44,278 nucleotides of DNA from Fibrobacter succinogenes (GTDB taxonomy: Bacteria > Fibrobacterota > Fibrobacteria > Fibrobacterales > Fibrobacteraceae): the NCBI GenBank assembly GCA_902779055.1, contig CACZAD010000023.1, positions 1-44,278 on the forward strand. Reading direction: 5' to 3'. How positions within the stretch are numbered: the stretch's first letter is position 1; every line of letters begins with the position of its first letter. The notes beneath the pieces were generated by a model that was not told the origin of the DNA, did not search any database, and saw only the letters and a program-made list of their open reading frames with translations. The translations under genes and the position numbers were made by a program. Below, piece by piece: positions 8,127 to 15,713 of the stretch.

Positions 8127-9025
8127 TGCCGGGCGCAAATTCAGTTACATCGAATCAAGAGACTCTGCACAAAGATCTTGAAAAAGTTGTCCGCAAATAC
8201 GCGCGGACAACTTTTTTGCGTCCTATCGCCGACCACACGCGAGAAGCTTTTGCAGAAGCCGAAGAATTCGTACAGAAGTTTTACGAAGCTGCTGAAAAAG
8301 GTGATCCCGGAACGGAGTCTGGGATGACAAATGAAAAGAAGAAAGGTGCCCCCGCAACAGAGTGCGGGATGACAGCGCCGGTCGCCGTCATTCTAGATTC
8401 AGGTTGCGGAACCGGCGAAAGCACCATCCACATCGCACGCCGCTTCCCGAACATTCCCGTCATCGGGATAGACAAGTCCTACGCCCGCCTCAACAAAGCT
8501 GGCAACCCATCGCAAACGGCGGGCGAAGATGTTCCGTCCAACGCGTTCTGGATCCGCGCCGAACTCCTCGACTTTTGGAGGCTCGCACTGGAGTATGTCA
8601 ATGCGGGCAAATGGACCATCCCGTATCACGCCGTGTATTACCCGAATCCGTGGCCCAAGCAGAGCGAGGCCACGCGACGCTTCCATATGCACCCGATTTT
8701 CCCGACGCTGCTTGCGCTTGGGCAAACCATCGAACTCCGCACGAACTGGGAAATCTACGCCCGCGAATTCGCCGAAGCCACGAGAATCGTGTTTGAAGAG
8801 AACCCAAGGATTGCCACGAAAGAAGTTTATGGATCCCCTACGCTTCGCTTCGAGGATGACGATAAGGGAGATTCCCGCTTACTTCGACTTCGCTCAGCAC
8901 AGGCTCCGACGGGAATGACAATCAAGTGCGAAAGTTTCGACCCCGAGAGTCCTGAAACGGCCTTTGAGCGCAAATACAAAGAAGCCCGCCAAAAGCTGTG
9001 GCGGGTAACGGTATCGCACTTCTAA
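8126..9025 (+). CDS. TrmB-like tRNA (guanine-N7)-methyltransferase with repeat-encoded insertions
   Basis: The 299-residue protein has the SAM-binding motif LDSGCGTGES (about residues 90-99), the PNPWPK motif with a following RR (about 173-184) that marks the TrmB family, and the C-terminal TAFERKYKEARQKLW element. TrmB methylates G46 of tRNA in the cytoplasm. Unusually, residues 59-68 and 74-83 are encoded by two 30-bp palindromic repeats, and residues 236-245 and 248-265 by two further copies. All are in frame and sit between conserved motifs; without them the protein would be near the family's usual 220-250 residues. ATG overlaps the TAA of the lipoprotein gene. Activity is unproven given the insertions, but no motif is lost. 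The spacing around PNPWPK is somewhat divergent from classical TrmB, so a TrmB-like methyltransferase of other target is possible. Confidence 0.8.
   Translation: MPGANSVTSNQETLHKDLEKVVRKYARTTFLRPIADHTREAFAEAEEFVQKFYEAAEKGDPGTESGMTNEKKKGAPATECGMTAPVAVILDSGCGTGESTIHIARRFPNIPVIGIDKSYARLNKAGNPSQTAGEDVPSNAFWIRAELLDFWRLALEYVNAGKWTIPYHAVYYPNPWPKQSEATRRFHMHPIFPTLLALGQTIELRTNWEIYAREFAEATRIVFEENPRIATKEVYGSPTLRFEDDDKGDSRLLRLRSAQAPTGMTIKCESFDPESPETAFERKYKEARQKLWRVTVSHF
8300..8329 (-). repeat. 30-bp palindromic repeat, copy 1, inside the TrmB-like gene
   Basis: On the minus strand it starts TGTCATCCCAG and ends CCGGGATCACC. It encodes ten residues in frame in the host gene (GDPGTESGMT). Confidence 0.8.
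8345..8374 (-). repeat. 30-bp palindromic repeat, copy 2, inside the TrmB-like gene
   Basis: On minus it starts TGTCATCCCGC and ends GCGGGGGCACC. It encodes GAPATECGMT in the same phase as copy 1, 45 bases downstream of it. Confidence 0.8.
8831..8860 (-). repeat. Related repeat, copy 3, inside the TrmB-like gene
   Basis: On minus it reads GTCATCCTCG, then a GAAGCGAAGC core, then GTAGGGGATCC. It shares the GTCATCC and GGATCC ends but has imperfect arms. It encodes GSPTLRFEDD. Confidence 0.65.
8867..8920 (-). repeat. Long-loop palindromic repeat, copy 4, inside the TrmB-like gene
   Basis: A 54-base copy with arms TGTCATTCCCG and CGGGAATCTCC and a long loop containing GAGCGAAGTCGAAG on minus. 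It encodes 18 residues in frame, ending in GMT as do copies 1 and 2. Confidence 0.75.
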
Positions 9026-9239
9026 ATTGCGAGAAAGGCGATGCCGCCCCGTCCCCATTCGCGGATCATGACCACATAAGAGCTGAATAGCATTCAAGGC
9101 GAGTGTCGCAAAATCAAGCATACTTGATTTTATGATCGAGCCGAAATTGCTGACGCGAAGCGTCAACCGCAAGTGGTCAAAAGGCCGGCATGACAGCAAG
9201 ACAGCTTCCTACTTCCTACCGTCTACTTCCTACTATCTA
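9026..9239. other. Intergenic stretch of repeats and hairpins
   Basis: These 214 bases hold an inverted repeat AAAATCAAG/CTTGATTTT (9110-9131) that may end transcription of the TrmB-like gene, a GACGC/GCGTC hairpin near 9153-9165, a half-copy of the palindromic repeat (9184-9195) and most of the heptamer array. No ORF is seen. Confidence 0.6.
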
Positions 9240-9243
9240 CTAC
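9209..9243 (+). repeat. Heptamer array (CTACnnn), locus a
   Basis: Five units are visible: CTACTTC, CTACCGT, CTACTTC, CTACTAT and CTACTAC. The minus-strand lipoprotein gene takes its TAG stop (9240-9242) from this array. Confidence 0.85.
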
Positions 9244-10457
9244 TTTCGATCCTTCATCCAGTTGGCGATGAACTTGAGGTTACGCGTAAAGCGCACTTCC
9301 ATCGGAGAGCCAGGAACCACTATGAACTCCGAAAGTCCGTACTTGTCGGCATTGCTGCCCCAGTCGTACGTATAACCTAAGCGAGTCCACGGATGCGGAT
9401 TTTCGCCCGTATAGCTCTTCGAAGCCTGATCATCGAACCAGTTCTTGAACCACATCATACGTTCAGAGATTTCAGCATCGTTGCCAAATTCGCCTTCAAA
9501 CGACGTACGCATATCGTAAGCCTTCACATCCGGCACATACGCCGGGCGCATCAGATTTTCCGGACTCACCCAGAAGAACGACATGTGCGTCGCCTTGGAC
9601 GTTCTCGGTTCGCCAAACAACTGCTTAAAGCGTAGGTCCCAATTACGGACGCCTTCCTTATGGTCCTGGAACCACAACATAAATTCCTTGTCGTTCACGA
9701 CCCAAACGACACTATCGGACTTGACGGTTCTCCCTTCTTCATAGAATTCCGGATTCGAGGTAAGCGTCACGACCAAAAGCTTCGTCTTGTCGGCATTCCA
9801 CGCGACCTTGTCGCTGTACTCGTCGAGCGTCACGACCGTGAACTTTTCTTCTTCAAGCGCTTCGGAAGCATCCTTCACCGCGGCGGCATAACGAACATCC
9901 AGCAGGGAATCGCGGTTCAGCATCGAGACCTTTTTGCCCTTGTTGTCACGGATTTCGCAGAACGGAATGCTGTCGCCGTTCACCGCCACCTCGGCCTTTG
10001 CGAACTGTTCGTTCAGGAGTTCACCGTTATACGTGAAAAGCGAGTCGCCTTCCATGAACGAAATGACCACCTTGCAAAATCCCTTATCGGGAATCACGAG
10101 CGATGTCGGGAAGCGCTCCTTGCCGGAGCCTGCCGTATCGAGCGTCAACACGTTTTCGTCTTCGCCGCAAGTGTAACGGTATTCGGAGAGCGTCGCCACA
10201 CCCGGCTTCATTTCGCTAAAGAACACATTTTCCTGTTCGCTGCTAAAGGCGGGCTTTACCACGATGGATGTTCCACCGAGCACAACCGTATGCGGAATCC
10301 CTTCGCCACAATAATAGGCAGGCTGACGAAAAACGCCAATGATGCCCGTTTTCCCTTCAAAGTTTTCGGCCTTAGAGACTTTACTGTCTTTTGTAAGAGC
10401 GCAGCCAAACAACGCAAGAGCGATAGCGCTCATCCCCACTAAATAAATATTCCTCAT
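9240..10457 (-). CDS. Lipoprotein of unknown function
   Basis: The 405-residue product begins MRNIYLVGMSAIALALFGC, a signal peptide with lipobox LFGC (Cys near residue 19). The ATG at 10457 follows GAGGA at good spacing, so it is preferred over an in-frame GTG at 10469. The rest is soluble and mixed alpha/beta. Early Cys residues (YYCGEG, YRYTCGED, KGFCK and PFCEI) could form disulfides outside the inner membrane. The C-terminal half is rich in Trp and Phe (MLWFQDHKEGVRNWDLRFKQ, MMWFKNWFDD, HPWTRLGYTYDWG). I recognise no family. The stop codon is TAG supplied by the heptamer array. It is probably independent of the protease gene upstream on the same strand, since 82 bases separate them. Confidence 0.7.
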   Translation of the reverse strand: MRNIYLVGMSAIALALFGCALTKDSKVSKAENFEGKTGIIGVFRQPAYYCGEGIPHTVVLGGTSIVVKPAFSSEQENVFFSEMKPGVATLSEYRYTCGEDENVLTLDTAGSGKERFPTSLVIPDKGFCKVVISFMEGDSLFTYNGELLNEQFAKAEVAVNGDSIPFCEIRDNKGKKVSMLNRDSLLDVRYAAAVKDASEALEEEKFTVVTLDEYSDKVAWNADKTKLLVVTLTSNPEFYEEGRTVKSDSVVWVVNDKEFMLWFQDHKEGVRNWDLRFKQLFGEPRTSKATHMSFFWVSPENLMRPAYVPDVKAYDMRTSFEGEFGNDAEISERMMWFKNWFDDQASKSYTGENPHPWTRLGYTYDWGSNADKYGLSEFIVVPGSPMEVRFTRNLKFIANWMKDRK

Positions 10458-10539
10458 CCGATTCCTCACCTAGCAAATGCAAAGGGAACTTGATTGTACG
10501 AATGAAATATAGTTAACTCGTTTTTGACGCAGGCTGTTT

Positions 10540-12201
10540 TCAGTGGAGTACCACGCGTTTTGCAAGCAGCAAGTTTCCGTTTACATCCAGACGAACAAAA
10601 ACGGGATGATTCCACCCGGAAATATCGACAGAAGCAAACGAATCCTCGAACGAAACGACTTTAAGGATATGACCCAACGCATCGTAAACACGGAGCGTCT
10701 TCAGGCCCGCTTTGGGAACTGTTGTGTTTAATTTTCCTTGGGCCACTTGCATCTGCACATTGGACGTCACTGACAGCGCAAGCGAAACCGTAGCATCAGA
10801 AGACAAACTTTCGACCGACGAAGAACTTGCAACAGAAGAACTCGATATGGCCTCTGAGCTGGACGAAGCAACATCAGGGCACCTGTCGAGAGTCTTGGAA
10901 CGGTTCAACGTAAAGCACACGCGGTCATCTCCGTCAAATACAAAATTGAAGATTCCCTCAATCTTTGCCTTGCCGTTCTTGTTCACAAAGCTAAAATCCG
11001 CAAAGTATTCCTGATTCTTGCTCAACACAGAACGCACTTCGACACGCTGGTGATTGACATCGCCATTCGGATCGTTGCTATAAAAAGCATTGTAATCGTA
11101 ATCGATATACCAAATCAGGACACCGTTCTTGCCTTGCTTACCACTGTAAGACGAACTGCCAATTTTCGCGTCAAACCCTACCGCGGGGCGATATTCAATA
11201 AGGTAATATTCATTGGGTACATTCGGGTTCGATACCGCATACGCCTGCATTTTTGAAAGAGCCTGCAACACGTAGACGCTGTCGGGATTTGCAATTTCAG
11301 TCGGAGCCAGCCACCCAACCGCTTCGCGTTCGAATGCGGAGAATGTCGGCGGATAGCCTCCGTTTCCGTTACGCAGCCCAAGAGCCATCACGTCGTAGGG
11401 CAAGGGGCCAATGGTCGCATAGCCACGGGAATCATTACTGTATAAATCGGCAAGTCCAATCACATGGCTGAATTCATGGATGAACGTCCCCAGCATGTCG
11501 ACATCCTTAGTACTTGTCGAAAAGGGCTTATCCTCGTTTTTCTGGGCGACAAACGCATAATGGTTAAACCTGTATCCGTTTTTTGAATAAACTCTCTTTG
11601 CACTATACCGAAGTTCGTAATGATGGTTGTAAAAACGGGAAGAATATTCCATCGCCTTTTCTTTGGACGAAGGATGCAATATGACGAACGGGATTTCCTT
11701 TTCGTACTTGCTTGCACGCGCCTTGAAATCCGCACGTTCCACGAGCTGGTCAATCGAAGGCAAAATGAACAGGCTGTCGTTATTGTAAACGCTAAAGTTA
11801 TTCGGAAGCTTTATCGGGTAAATATCATACGTGGGTTTGAACTGGCCTCCGGAACTTTCGATAAAATAATCACGCACGCTCCCGTATACGCCATTGTCCT
11901 TGAAGCCTTCCTCGTTGAAGAGTCGCCACATGAATGTAGAATCTAGCGATTTAAAATCGGCCGTTTCCACTAGCATCACCGGGAAGTAGCGTTCGCCAGA
12001 CGAAAACACCTCGGCATCGTTGCTGGAACGGATTTTCATGACGCCGTTCAAAGGCGATACAGGGAGCCTGTCACTGGAGTAAATCATTTTCTCCATTACG
12101 ATATCTTCGGATTCCAGCGAATCAGCCCACGCCATAGGCACAGAAAACATACAAGCCCCAAACAGGCCCGCCCAAAATGTCGCACGTTCAAACCAACTCA
12201 T
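10540..12201 (-). CDS. Secreted M6-family-like metalloprotease with Ser-rich linker and sorting-type tail
   Basis: The 553-residue protein starts with a signal peptide (MSWFERATFWAGLFGACMFS, then an AWA-D cleavage site). The zinc motif HEFSH lies at residues 242-246 and continues VIGLADLY, as in immune-inhibitor-A/M6 peptidases (HExxHxxGLxDxY). A poly-Ser linker (about residues 440-470) is followed by a final 80-residue beta domain with VYDALGHILKVVSF, which resembles type IX secretion tails. I infer export across the outer membrane and a role in extracellular proteolysis. The frame is open to 12285, but residues before 12201 do not look coded and the ATG at 12201 gives the clean signal peptide. 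No strong ribosome site is visible there. Confidence 0.82.
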   Translation of the reverse strand: MSWFERATFWAGLFGACMFSVPMAWADSLESEDIVMEKMIYSSDRLPVSPLNGVMKIRSSNDAEVFSSGERYFPVMLVETADFKSLDSTFMWRLFNEEGFKDNGVYGSVRDYFIESSGGQFKPTYDIYPIKLPNNFSVYNNDSLFILPSIDQLVERADFKARASKYEKEIPFVILHPSSKEKAMEYSSRFYNHHYELRYSAKRVYSKNGYRFNHYAFVAQKNEDKPFSTSTKDVDMLGTFIHEFSHVIGLADLYSNDSRGYATIGPLPYDVMALGLRNGNGGYPPTFSAFEREAVGWLAPTEIANPDSVYVLQALSKMQAYAVSNPNVPNEYYLIEYRPAVGFDAKIGSSSYSGKQGKNGVLIWYIDYDYNAFYSNDPNGDVNHQRVEVRSVLSKNQEYFADFSFVNKNGKAKIEGIFNFVFDGDDRVCFTLNRSKTLDRCPDVASSSSEAISSSSVASSSSVESLSSDATVSLALSVTSNVQMQVAQGKLNTTVPKAGLKTLRVYDALGHILKVVSFEDSFASVDISGWNHPVFVRLDVNGNLLLAKRVVLH

Positions 12202-12233
12202 AACAATGAATATAAATATAAAATCGTTAAAAA

Positions 12234-12262
12234 GGAGACGCCCCATCAAGTGGGGCATGACA
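12234..12262 (-). repeat. Palindromic repeat, intergenic copy
   Basis: On minus, arms TGTCATGCCCC and GGGGCGTCTCC surround a short loop. It is the same subtype as the copy at 34764, with TGTCATGCCC and TCTCC ends. A half-copy (TGTCATGCCCGCC on minus) follows at 12291-12303. Confidence 0.8.
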
Positions 12263-12354
12263 TTTTTGCAAAAGGATATGCACACTTAACGGCGGGCATG
12301 ACATTTTCGCGTTCAAAAAGCAACGCCTCGCAAGCGAAGCTATTTTGAAATTTC

Positions 12355-12362
12355 TATCTTTG
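12355..12362 (+). promoter_or_regulatory. -7 promoter element (TATCTTTG) for hisE-hisG
   Basis: It matches TAnnTTTG exactly, is followed by GGGGCGTAAA, and lies 28 bases before the hisE start. Confidence 0.45.
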
Positions 12363-12389
12363 GGGCGTAAAATCCTAAAGAGGTCTAAA

Positions 12390-12650
12390 ATGACGTTTGA
12401 AGAAATGTACGCACTGGCCTGCCAGCGCAAGAAAGATATGCCGGAAGGCAAGGGCACCACGGAACTCTTCAAGAAGGGCCCGCATGGCATCGGCAAGAAG
12501 CTCGTCGAAGAAGCCGCCGAAAGCTGGATGGCCGCCCGCTTTGAATCGCGCGACGCCCAGTGCCTCGAACTTTCTCAAGTGCTCTACTACGTTGCCGTCA
12601 TGATGGCAGAAAAAGGTCTCACCCTCGAAGAAGTGTACGCAAAACTATGA
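12390..12650 (+). CDS. hisE: Phosphoribosyl-ATP pyrophosphohydrolase (HisE)
   Basis: The 86-residue product has the all-alpha HisE/MazG-like form: a helix (FEEMYALACQRKKDMPEGKGTTELFKKG), then GIGKKLVEEAAESWMAARFES with the EExxE-type acidic metal-binding set, then LSQVLYYVAVMMAEKGLTLEEV. HisE removes pyrophosphate from phosphoribosyl-ATP in step two of histidine synthesis. Standalone HisE proteins are about 85-110 residues, so this is full length. The ATG at 12390 has AAGAGGT at 12378-12384; an in-frame ATG at 12345 lies upstream of the predicted promoter and is rejected. Its stop overlaps the hisG start (ATGA), so translation is coupled. Confidence 0.9.
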   Translation: MTFEEMYALACQRKKDMPEGKGTTELFKKGPHGIGKKLVEEAAESWMAARFESRDAQCLELSQVLYYVAVMMAEKGLTLEEVYAKL

Positions 12651-13522
12651 TTAAGGTAGCTCTCCCGAACAAGGGCATGCTCTTTGAACCGACCCAGGAA
12701 CTCCTCAAGGCCTGCGGTTACAAGGCATCGAAGCCCTACAAGACTTTGACCCAGATCGATTCCAAGAACGGCATCGAATTCTTCTTCCTCCGTCCGAGCG
12801 ACATCCCGATGTACGTGGGTCGCGGCATCATCGACGCCGGCATCACGGGCATCGACTTCAACGCTGAAGCCAAGAGCCCGGCCGTGAAGGTCTTGGACTT
12901 GCCCTTTGGCGCTTCCAAGCTCTGCGCTGCAGTGCCGAACGAAAGCCCGATCCAGAGCCTTGCAGAACTCAAGGACGCAACAATTGCAACGAGCTTCCCG
13001 AACATCGTAGAAAGCTACTACAAGAAGAAGATGGACTTCGTGGTGCTCGAAGGCGCCGTCGAAATCTCCGTGAGCCTCGGTGTAGCAAACGCCATCGTGG
13101 ACGTTGTCGAAACGGGCACGACGCTCAAGCAGGCCGGCCTCCGCATTATCGGTGAACCGCTCTTCCGCTCTAACGCCGCCATTTTCTGCAACCCGCAGAA
13201 GACCGAGCTCGAAGAAGTCAACACGCTCATCCGCCGCATCCAGGGCAAGCTCGTTGCCCAGACGTACATGATGATCGAGTACGACTGCCCTTCCGAACTC
13301 CTCTCGAAGGCTTGCGAAATGACTCCGGGTCTCGACGCCCCGACGGTGACGAAGCTCCACGGTCGTGAATGGTACTCCGTGAAGGCCATGGTGCCGCGCG
13401 AAGAAGCCAACGCCATCATGGACAAGCTCTGGGACGCTGGCGCAGTCAGTAGACAGGCTTGTAGTTTCAATTGTGCAAGCCGACCCCGGAATACATGCGG
13501 GGTGACAAGTGTCAGCCGCTAA
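12647..13522 (+). CDS. hisG: ATP phosphoribosyltransferase (HisG), C-terminus apparently frameshifted
   Basis: The protein starts MIKVALPNKGMLFEPTQELL and holds the expected substrate motifs, including PSDIPMYVGRGIIDAGITGID near residue 50 and GVANAIVDVVETGTTLKQAGL near residue 150, plus the C-terminal regulatory domain found in long-form HisG. It makes phosphoribosyl-ATP, the first step of histidine synthesis. The final residues do not fit: after WDAGAV (about residue 267) the frame reads SRQACSFNC. Deleting a 7-base GTAGACA at 13449-13455 would give GAVRLVVSIVQA, like the family's last beta strand, ending at the TGA at 13503-13505. As written the tail is abnormal to the TAA at 13520-13522. 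The catalytic part is intact. A sequencing or assembly error is possible. Confidence 0.88.
   Translation: MIKVALPNKGMLFEPTQELLKACGYKASKPYKTLTQIDSKNGIEFFFLRPSDIPMYVGRGIIDAGITGIDFNAEAKSPAVKVLDLPFGASKLCAAVPNESPIQSLAELKDATIATSFPNIVESYYKKKMDFVVLEGAVEISVSLGVANAIVDVVETGTTLKQAGLRIIGEPLFRSNAAIFCNPQKTELEEVNTLIRRIQGKLVAQTYMMIEYDCPSELLSKACEMTPGLDAPTVTKLHGREWYSVKAMVPREEANAIMDKLWDAGAVSRQACSFNCASRPRNTCGVTSVSR
13447..13456 (-). repeat. Single heptamer-like unit at the hisG frame break
   Basis: CAGTAGACAG is identical to a stretch of the array at 41303-41332. It contains GTAGACA, the reverse complement of TGTCTAC. Confidence 0.5.
13480..13507 (-). repeat. Palindromic repeat overlapping the hisG end
   Basis: On minus, arms TGTCACCCCGC and CCGGGGTCGG. 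It contains the TGA that would close an unshifted hisG frame. Confidence 0.75.
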
Positions 13523-13550
13523 CCACTCGCCTCAAATAATTCTTCACTGC

Positions 13551-13578
13551 CTACTGTCTACTTCCTACCGTCTACTAT
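13551..13578 (+). repeat. Heptamer array (CTACnnn), locus b
   Basis: Four units, CTACTGT, CTACTTC, CTACCGT and CTACTAT, end two bases before the ATG at 13581, in the place where a ribosome site would normally lie. Confidence 0.85.
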
Positions 13579-13580
13579 CC

Positions 13581-14456
13581 ATGCAATCACTCGCTTACTT
13601 GGCACGTCAACCGATTCTCGACCGCGATGGAAACGTATTCGCGTATGAGCTGTTGTTCCGTAATTCGCCAAGCAGCGACACGGCAATCATTTCGAGCGAC
13701 GTGCAGGCGACTGCACAAGTGCTTGAAAACGTCCTGAACAGCATCGGTCTAGAGCGCCTCGTCGGCAAGAACAAAGCGTTCATCAACTGCAGCCGCGAGA
13801 TGCTTCTCAACAACCTGTTCGGGCTTTTGAATCCCGGCCGTTTCGTCCTTGAAATTCTCGAGGACGTTTCCGTAGACGCAAAGCTGATCCGCGCCATAGA
13901 ACACCACAAGTCCAACGGTTTTGAACTCGCCCTCGACGATTTTATCATGAATGACGAGTTCATCAAGCGGTTCGATCCCCTGTTCAAGTACGTCTCGTAC
14001 GTCAAGATGGACGTTGTCGACAACCCGCCCGAAGCGGTCGCCAAGGCAGCCCAGTTCTTCAAGGAAAAAGGCATCAAGCTGCTCGCCGAAAAAATCGAGG
14101 ACGAGCCTACGTTCAGGCACTGCAAGGACGTCGGATACAACTTCTTCCAGGGATTCTACTTTGCAAAGCCGGAACTCGTGACCGGGCAAAAGATTGACGC
14201 CACCTCGGCAGCCATCCTCGAGATCATCCAGCTTTTGCACACGCGCCCGACATTTGAAGCGCTCTGCAGCGAGTTCGACAGCCACCCGGACGTTTCGGCA
14301 AACTTGTTGCAATTCGTGAACGCCGATGCGCACAACAATCCCGCCATCGATAACGTCAAGAACGCGATCATCTGGGTCGGCATGAAAAACATCCAGGACT
14401 GGCTTATGCTCATGCTTTACGCCCACCTGGACACACAAACCGCACCTGCGGTGTAA
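13581..14456 (+). CDS. EAL/HDOD-type signalling protein, degenerate and C-terminally short
   Basis: The 291-residue product begins YLARQPILDRDGNVFAYELLFR, the hallmark start of YuxH-like EAL-HDOD proteins. The EAL-like part (to about residue 195) lacks the EAL triad (EILE instead) but keeps folds such as ALDDFIMND, VKMDVVD and FQGFYFAKP, so phosphodiesterase activity is unlikely. The HDOD part begins LEIIQLLHTRPTFEALCSEFDSHPDVSANLL and runs through AIIWVGMKNIQDWLMLMLYA, then stops at APAV. Relatives continue for about 100 residues more, so the HDOD domain is truncated. The heptamer array ends 2 bases before this ATG and no ribosome site is seen; an in-frame GTG at 13509 would translate the array. 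A regulatory role is inferred. Confidence 0.8.
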   Translation: MQSLAYLARQPILDRDGNVFAYELLFRNSPSSDTAIISSDVQATAQVLENVLNSIGLERLVGKNKAFINCSREMLLNNLFGLLNPGRFVLEILEDVSVDAKLIRAIEHHKSNGFELALDDFIMNDEFIKRFDPLFKYVSYVKMDVVDNPPEAVAKAAQFFKEKGIKLLAEKIEDEPTFRHCKDVGYNFFQGFYFAKPELVTGQKIDATSAAILEIIQLLHTRPTFEALCSEFDSHPDVSANLLQFVNADAHNNPAIDNVKNAIIWVGMKNIQDWLMLMLYAHLDTQTAPAV

Positions 14457-14469
14457 TAGGCATAGCCCC

Positions 14470-15066
14470 ATGAACGTTGAACCGCAAAGTCTGGAAAACC
14501 TGATTTCTGAATTTGCCTCCCTCCCGGGGATAGGCTTAAAGACGGCACGCCGCCTCGCCTACCATATGCTCTCGCGCAAGAAGAACGACGTGGAACGCTT
14601 TGCCGATAGCCTGATGCAGGCTGCCGAAAAGGTCCACCCCTGCCCGTTGTGCCACGCCTTCACCGACGAAGAGATTTGCCCCACATGCAGGGCCCGCGAA
14701 GGCGCCAAGTCCATCTGCGTTGTCGAAAAGAACTCCGACATCTTGCCGTTCGAACGCTCCTGCGTACACAAGGGCCTTTACTTTGTCCTGGGCGGAGTGA
14801 TTTCGCCACTGGACGGCATCGGTCCCGAAGCGCTCCACCTGCCGCAGCTCGTAGAACGCATCAAAAAAGAAAATATCGAAGAACTTGTCCTTGCGCTCGG
14901 CTCTAGCCCGGAAGCCGACAGCACGGCCCTCATGATCGACCGCATGCTCGACGGCGTAAACGTCAAACGCACCCGCCTCGCCCGCGGCATTCCGATGGGC
15001 AGCGACCTGGAATTCATCGACGAAGTCACCATGCTTCGCGCATTCGAAGGGAGAGTTTCCTTATGA
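14470..15066 (+). CDS. recR: Recombination protein RecR
   Basis: The 198-residue protein matches RecR in length and order: an N-terminal helix-hairpin-helix (LPGIGLKTARRLAYHML), a C4 zinc finger (CPLCHAFTDEEICPTC, about residues 58-73), a Toprim domain (ICVVEKNSDILPFERS through LALGSSPEADSTALMI) and the closing RLARGIPMGSDLEFIDEVTMLRAFEGR. With RecF and RecO it loads RecA at gaps and breaks. It starts 13 bases after the EAL/HDOD gene and its TGA overlaps the engB ATG (ATGA), so it belongs to the recR-engB-mlaE-mlaF-pyrC run. Confidence 0.96.
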   Translation: MNVEPQSLENLISEFASLPGIGLKTARRLAYHMLSRKKNDVERFADSLMQAAEKVHPCPLCHAFTDEEICPTCRAREGAKSICVVEKNSDILPFERSCVHKGLYFVLGGVISPLDGIGPEALHLPQLVERIKKENIEELVLALGSSPEADSTALMIDRMLDGVNVKRTRLARGIPMGSDLEFIDEVTMLRAFEGRVSL

Positions 15067-15713
15067 GTACATTAGACAAGAACATCCACCAGGCTCCCAT
15101 CGAAGTGGGCGGCTACACGATCCGCTCGGCAAAGTTTGTCAAGGCGGCAGTGAACCTCAAGGGGCTCCCGCAGGAGCGCCTCCCGCAAATTGCATTCCTC
15201 GGACGCTCCAACGTGGGCAAATCTTCGCTGATGAACGCCCTCATGGGTCAGAAAAAGCTCGTAAAAGTCAGCTCCACCCCCGGAAAAACACGCGAAATCA
15301 ATTTTTTTAAAGTCAACGACGAATTTTTTCTTGTAGATTTACCAGGTGTAGGGTTTGCCAAGGTCAACAATGCCAAGCGCGACCAGATGTCCGACTTTAT
15401 TCGTGAATACGTCGAGAAGTGCCAGGACCTCAAGGGACTTATCTACCTTGTAGATATCCGCCACGGAGGGACGCCCATCGACATCGAGACAGTCGAGAAC
15501 ATCCGTGCGACGGGTTGCCCCGTCCTGATCGTCGCCAGCAAACGTGACAAGGTGAACCAGTCCGAACTTGCCAAGGGACTCAAGGACATCCAGCAGCGCC
15601 TGGAACTGGACCACAAGCCTCTTTGCGTAAGTGCGCTCAAAAAATTTGGACTCGACGAACTCTGGACGGAAATTCTAGAAGCAATTCAAGGTGATGCAAG
15701 AGAAGCAACTTAA
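15063..15713 (+). CDS. engB: Ribosome biogenesis GTPase EngB (YsxC/YihA)
   Basis: The 216-residue protein is a TRAFAC GTPase of the EngB family. It has the P-loop GRSNVGKSS at residues 47-55, the switch element STPGKTREINFF, DLPGVGFAKV for G3, and SKRDK for the G4 base-recognition motif (the usual form is TKxDK), then VSALKKFGLDEL for G5. EngB acts in large ribosomal subunit assembly. The start overlaps the recR stop by four bases and the end overlaps the mlaE start by 20 bases, which indicates tight translational coupling. Confidence 0.95.
   Translation: MSTLDKNIHQAPIEVGGYTIRSAKFVKAAVNLKGLPQERLPQIAFLGRSNVGKSSLMNALMGQKKLVKVSSTPGKTREINFFKVNDEFFLVDLPGVGFAKVNNAKRDQMSDFIREYVEKCQDLKGLIYLVDIRHGGTPIDIETVENIRATGCPVLIVASKRDKVNQSELAKGLKDIQQRLELDHKPLCVSALKKFGLDELWTEILEAIQGDAREAT

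Noticed and set aside
9209..9243. Heptamer arrays as CRISPR
   Set aside because: Units are 7 bases without spacers, and no cas genes are in the window.
13590..13610. TTGGCACG in the EAL/HDOD gene as a sigma-54 promoter
   Set aside because: Inside conserved codons (LARQP); no -12 element at the right distance.
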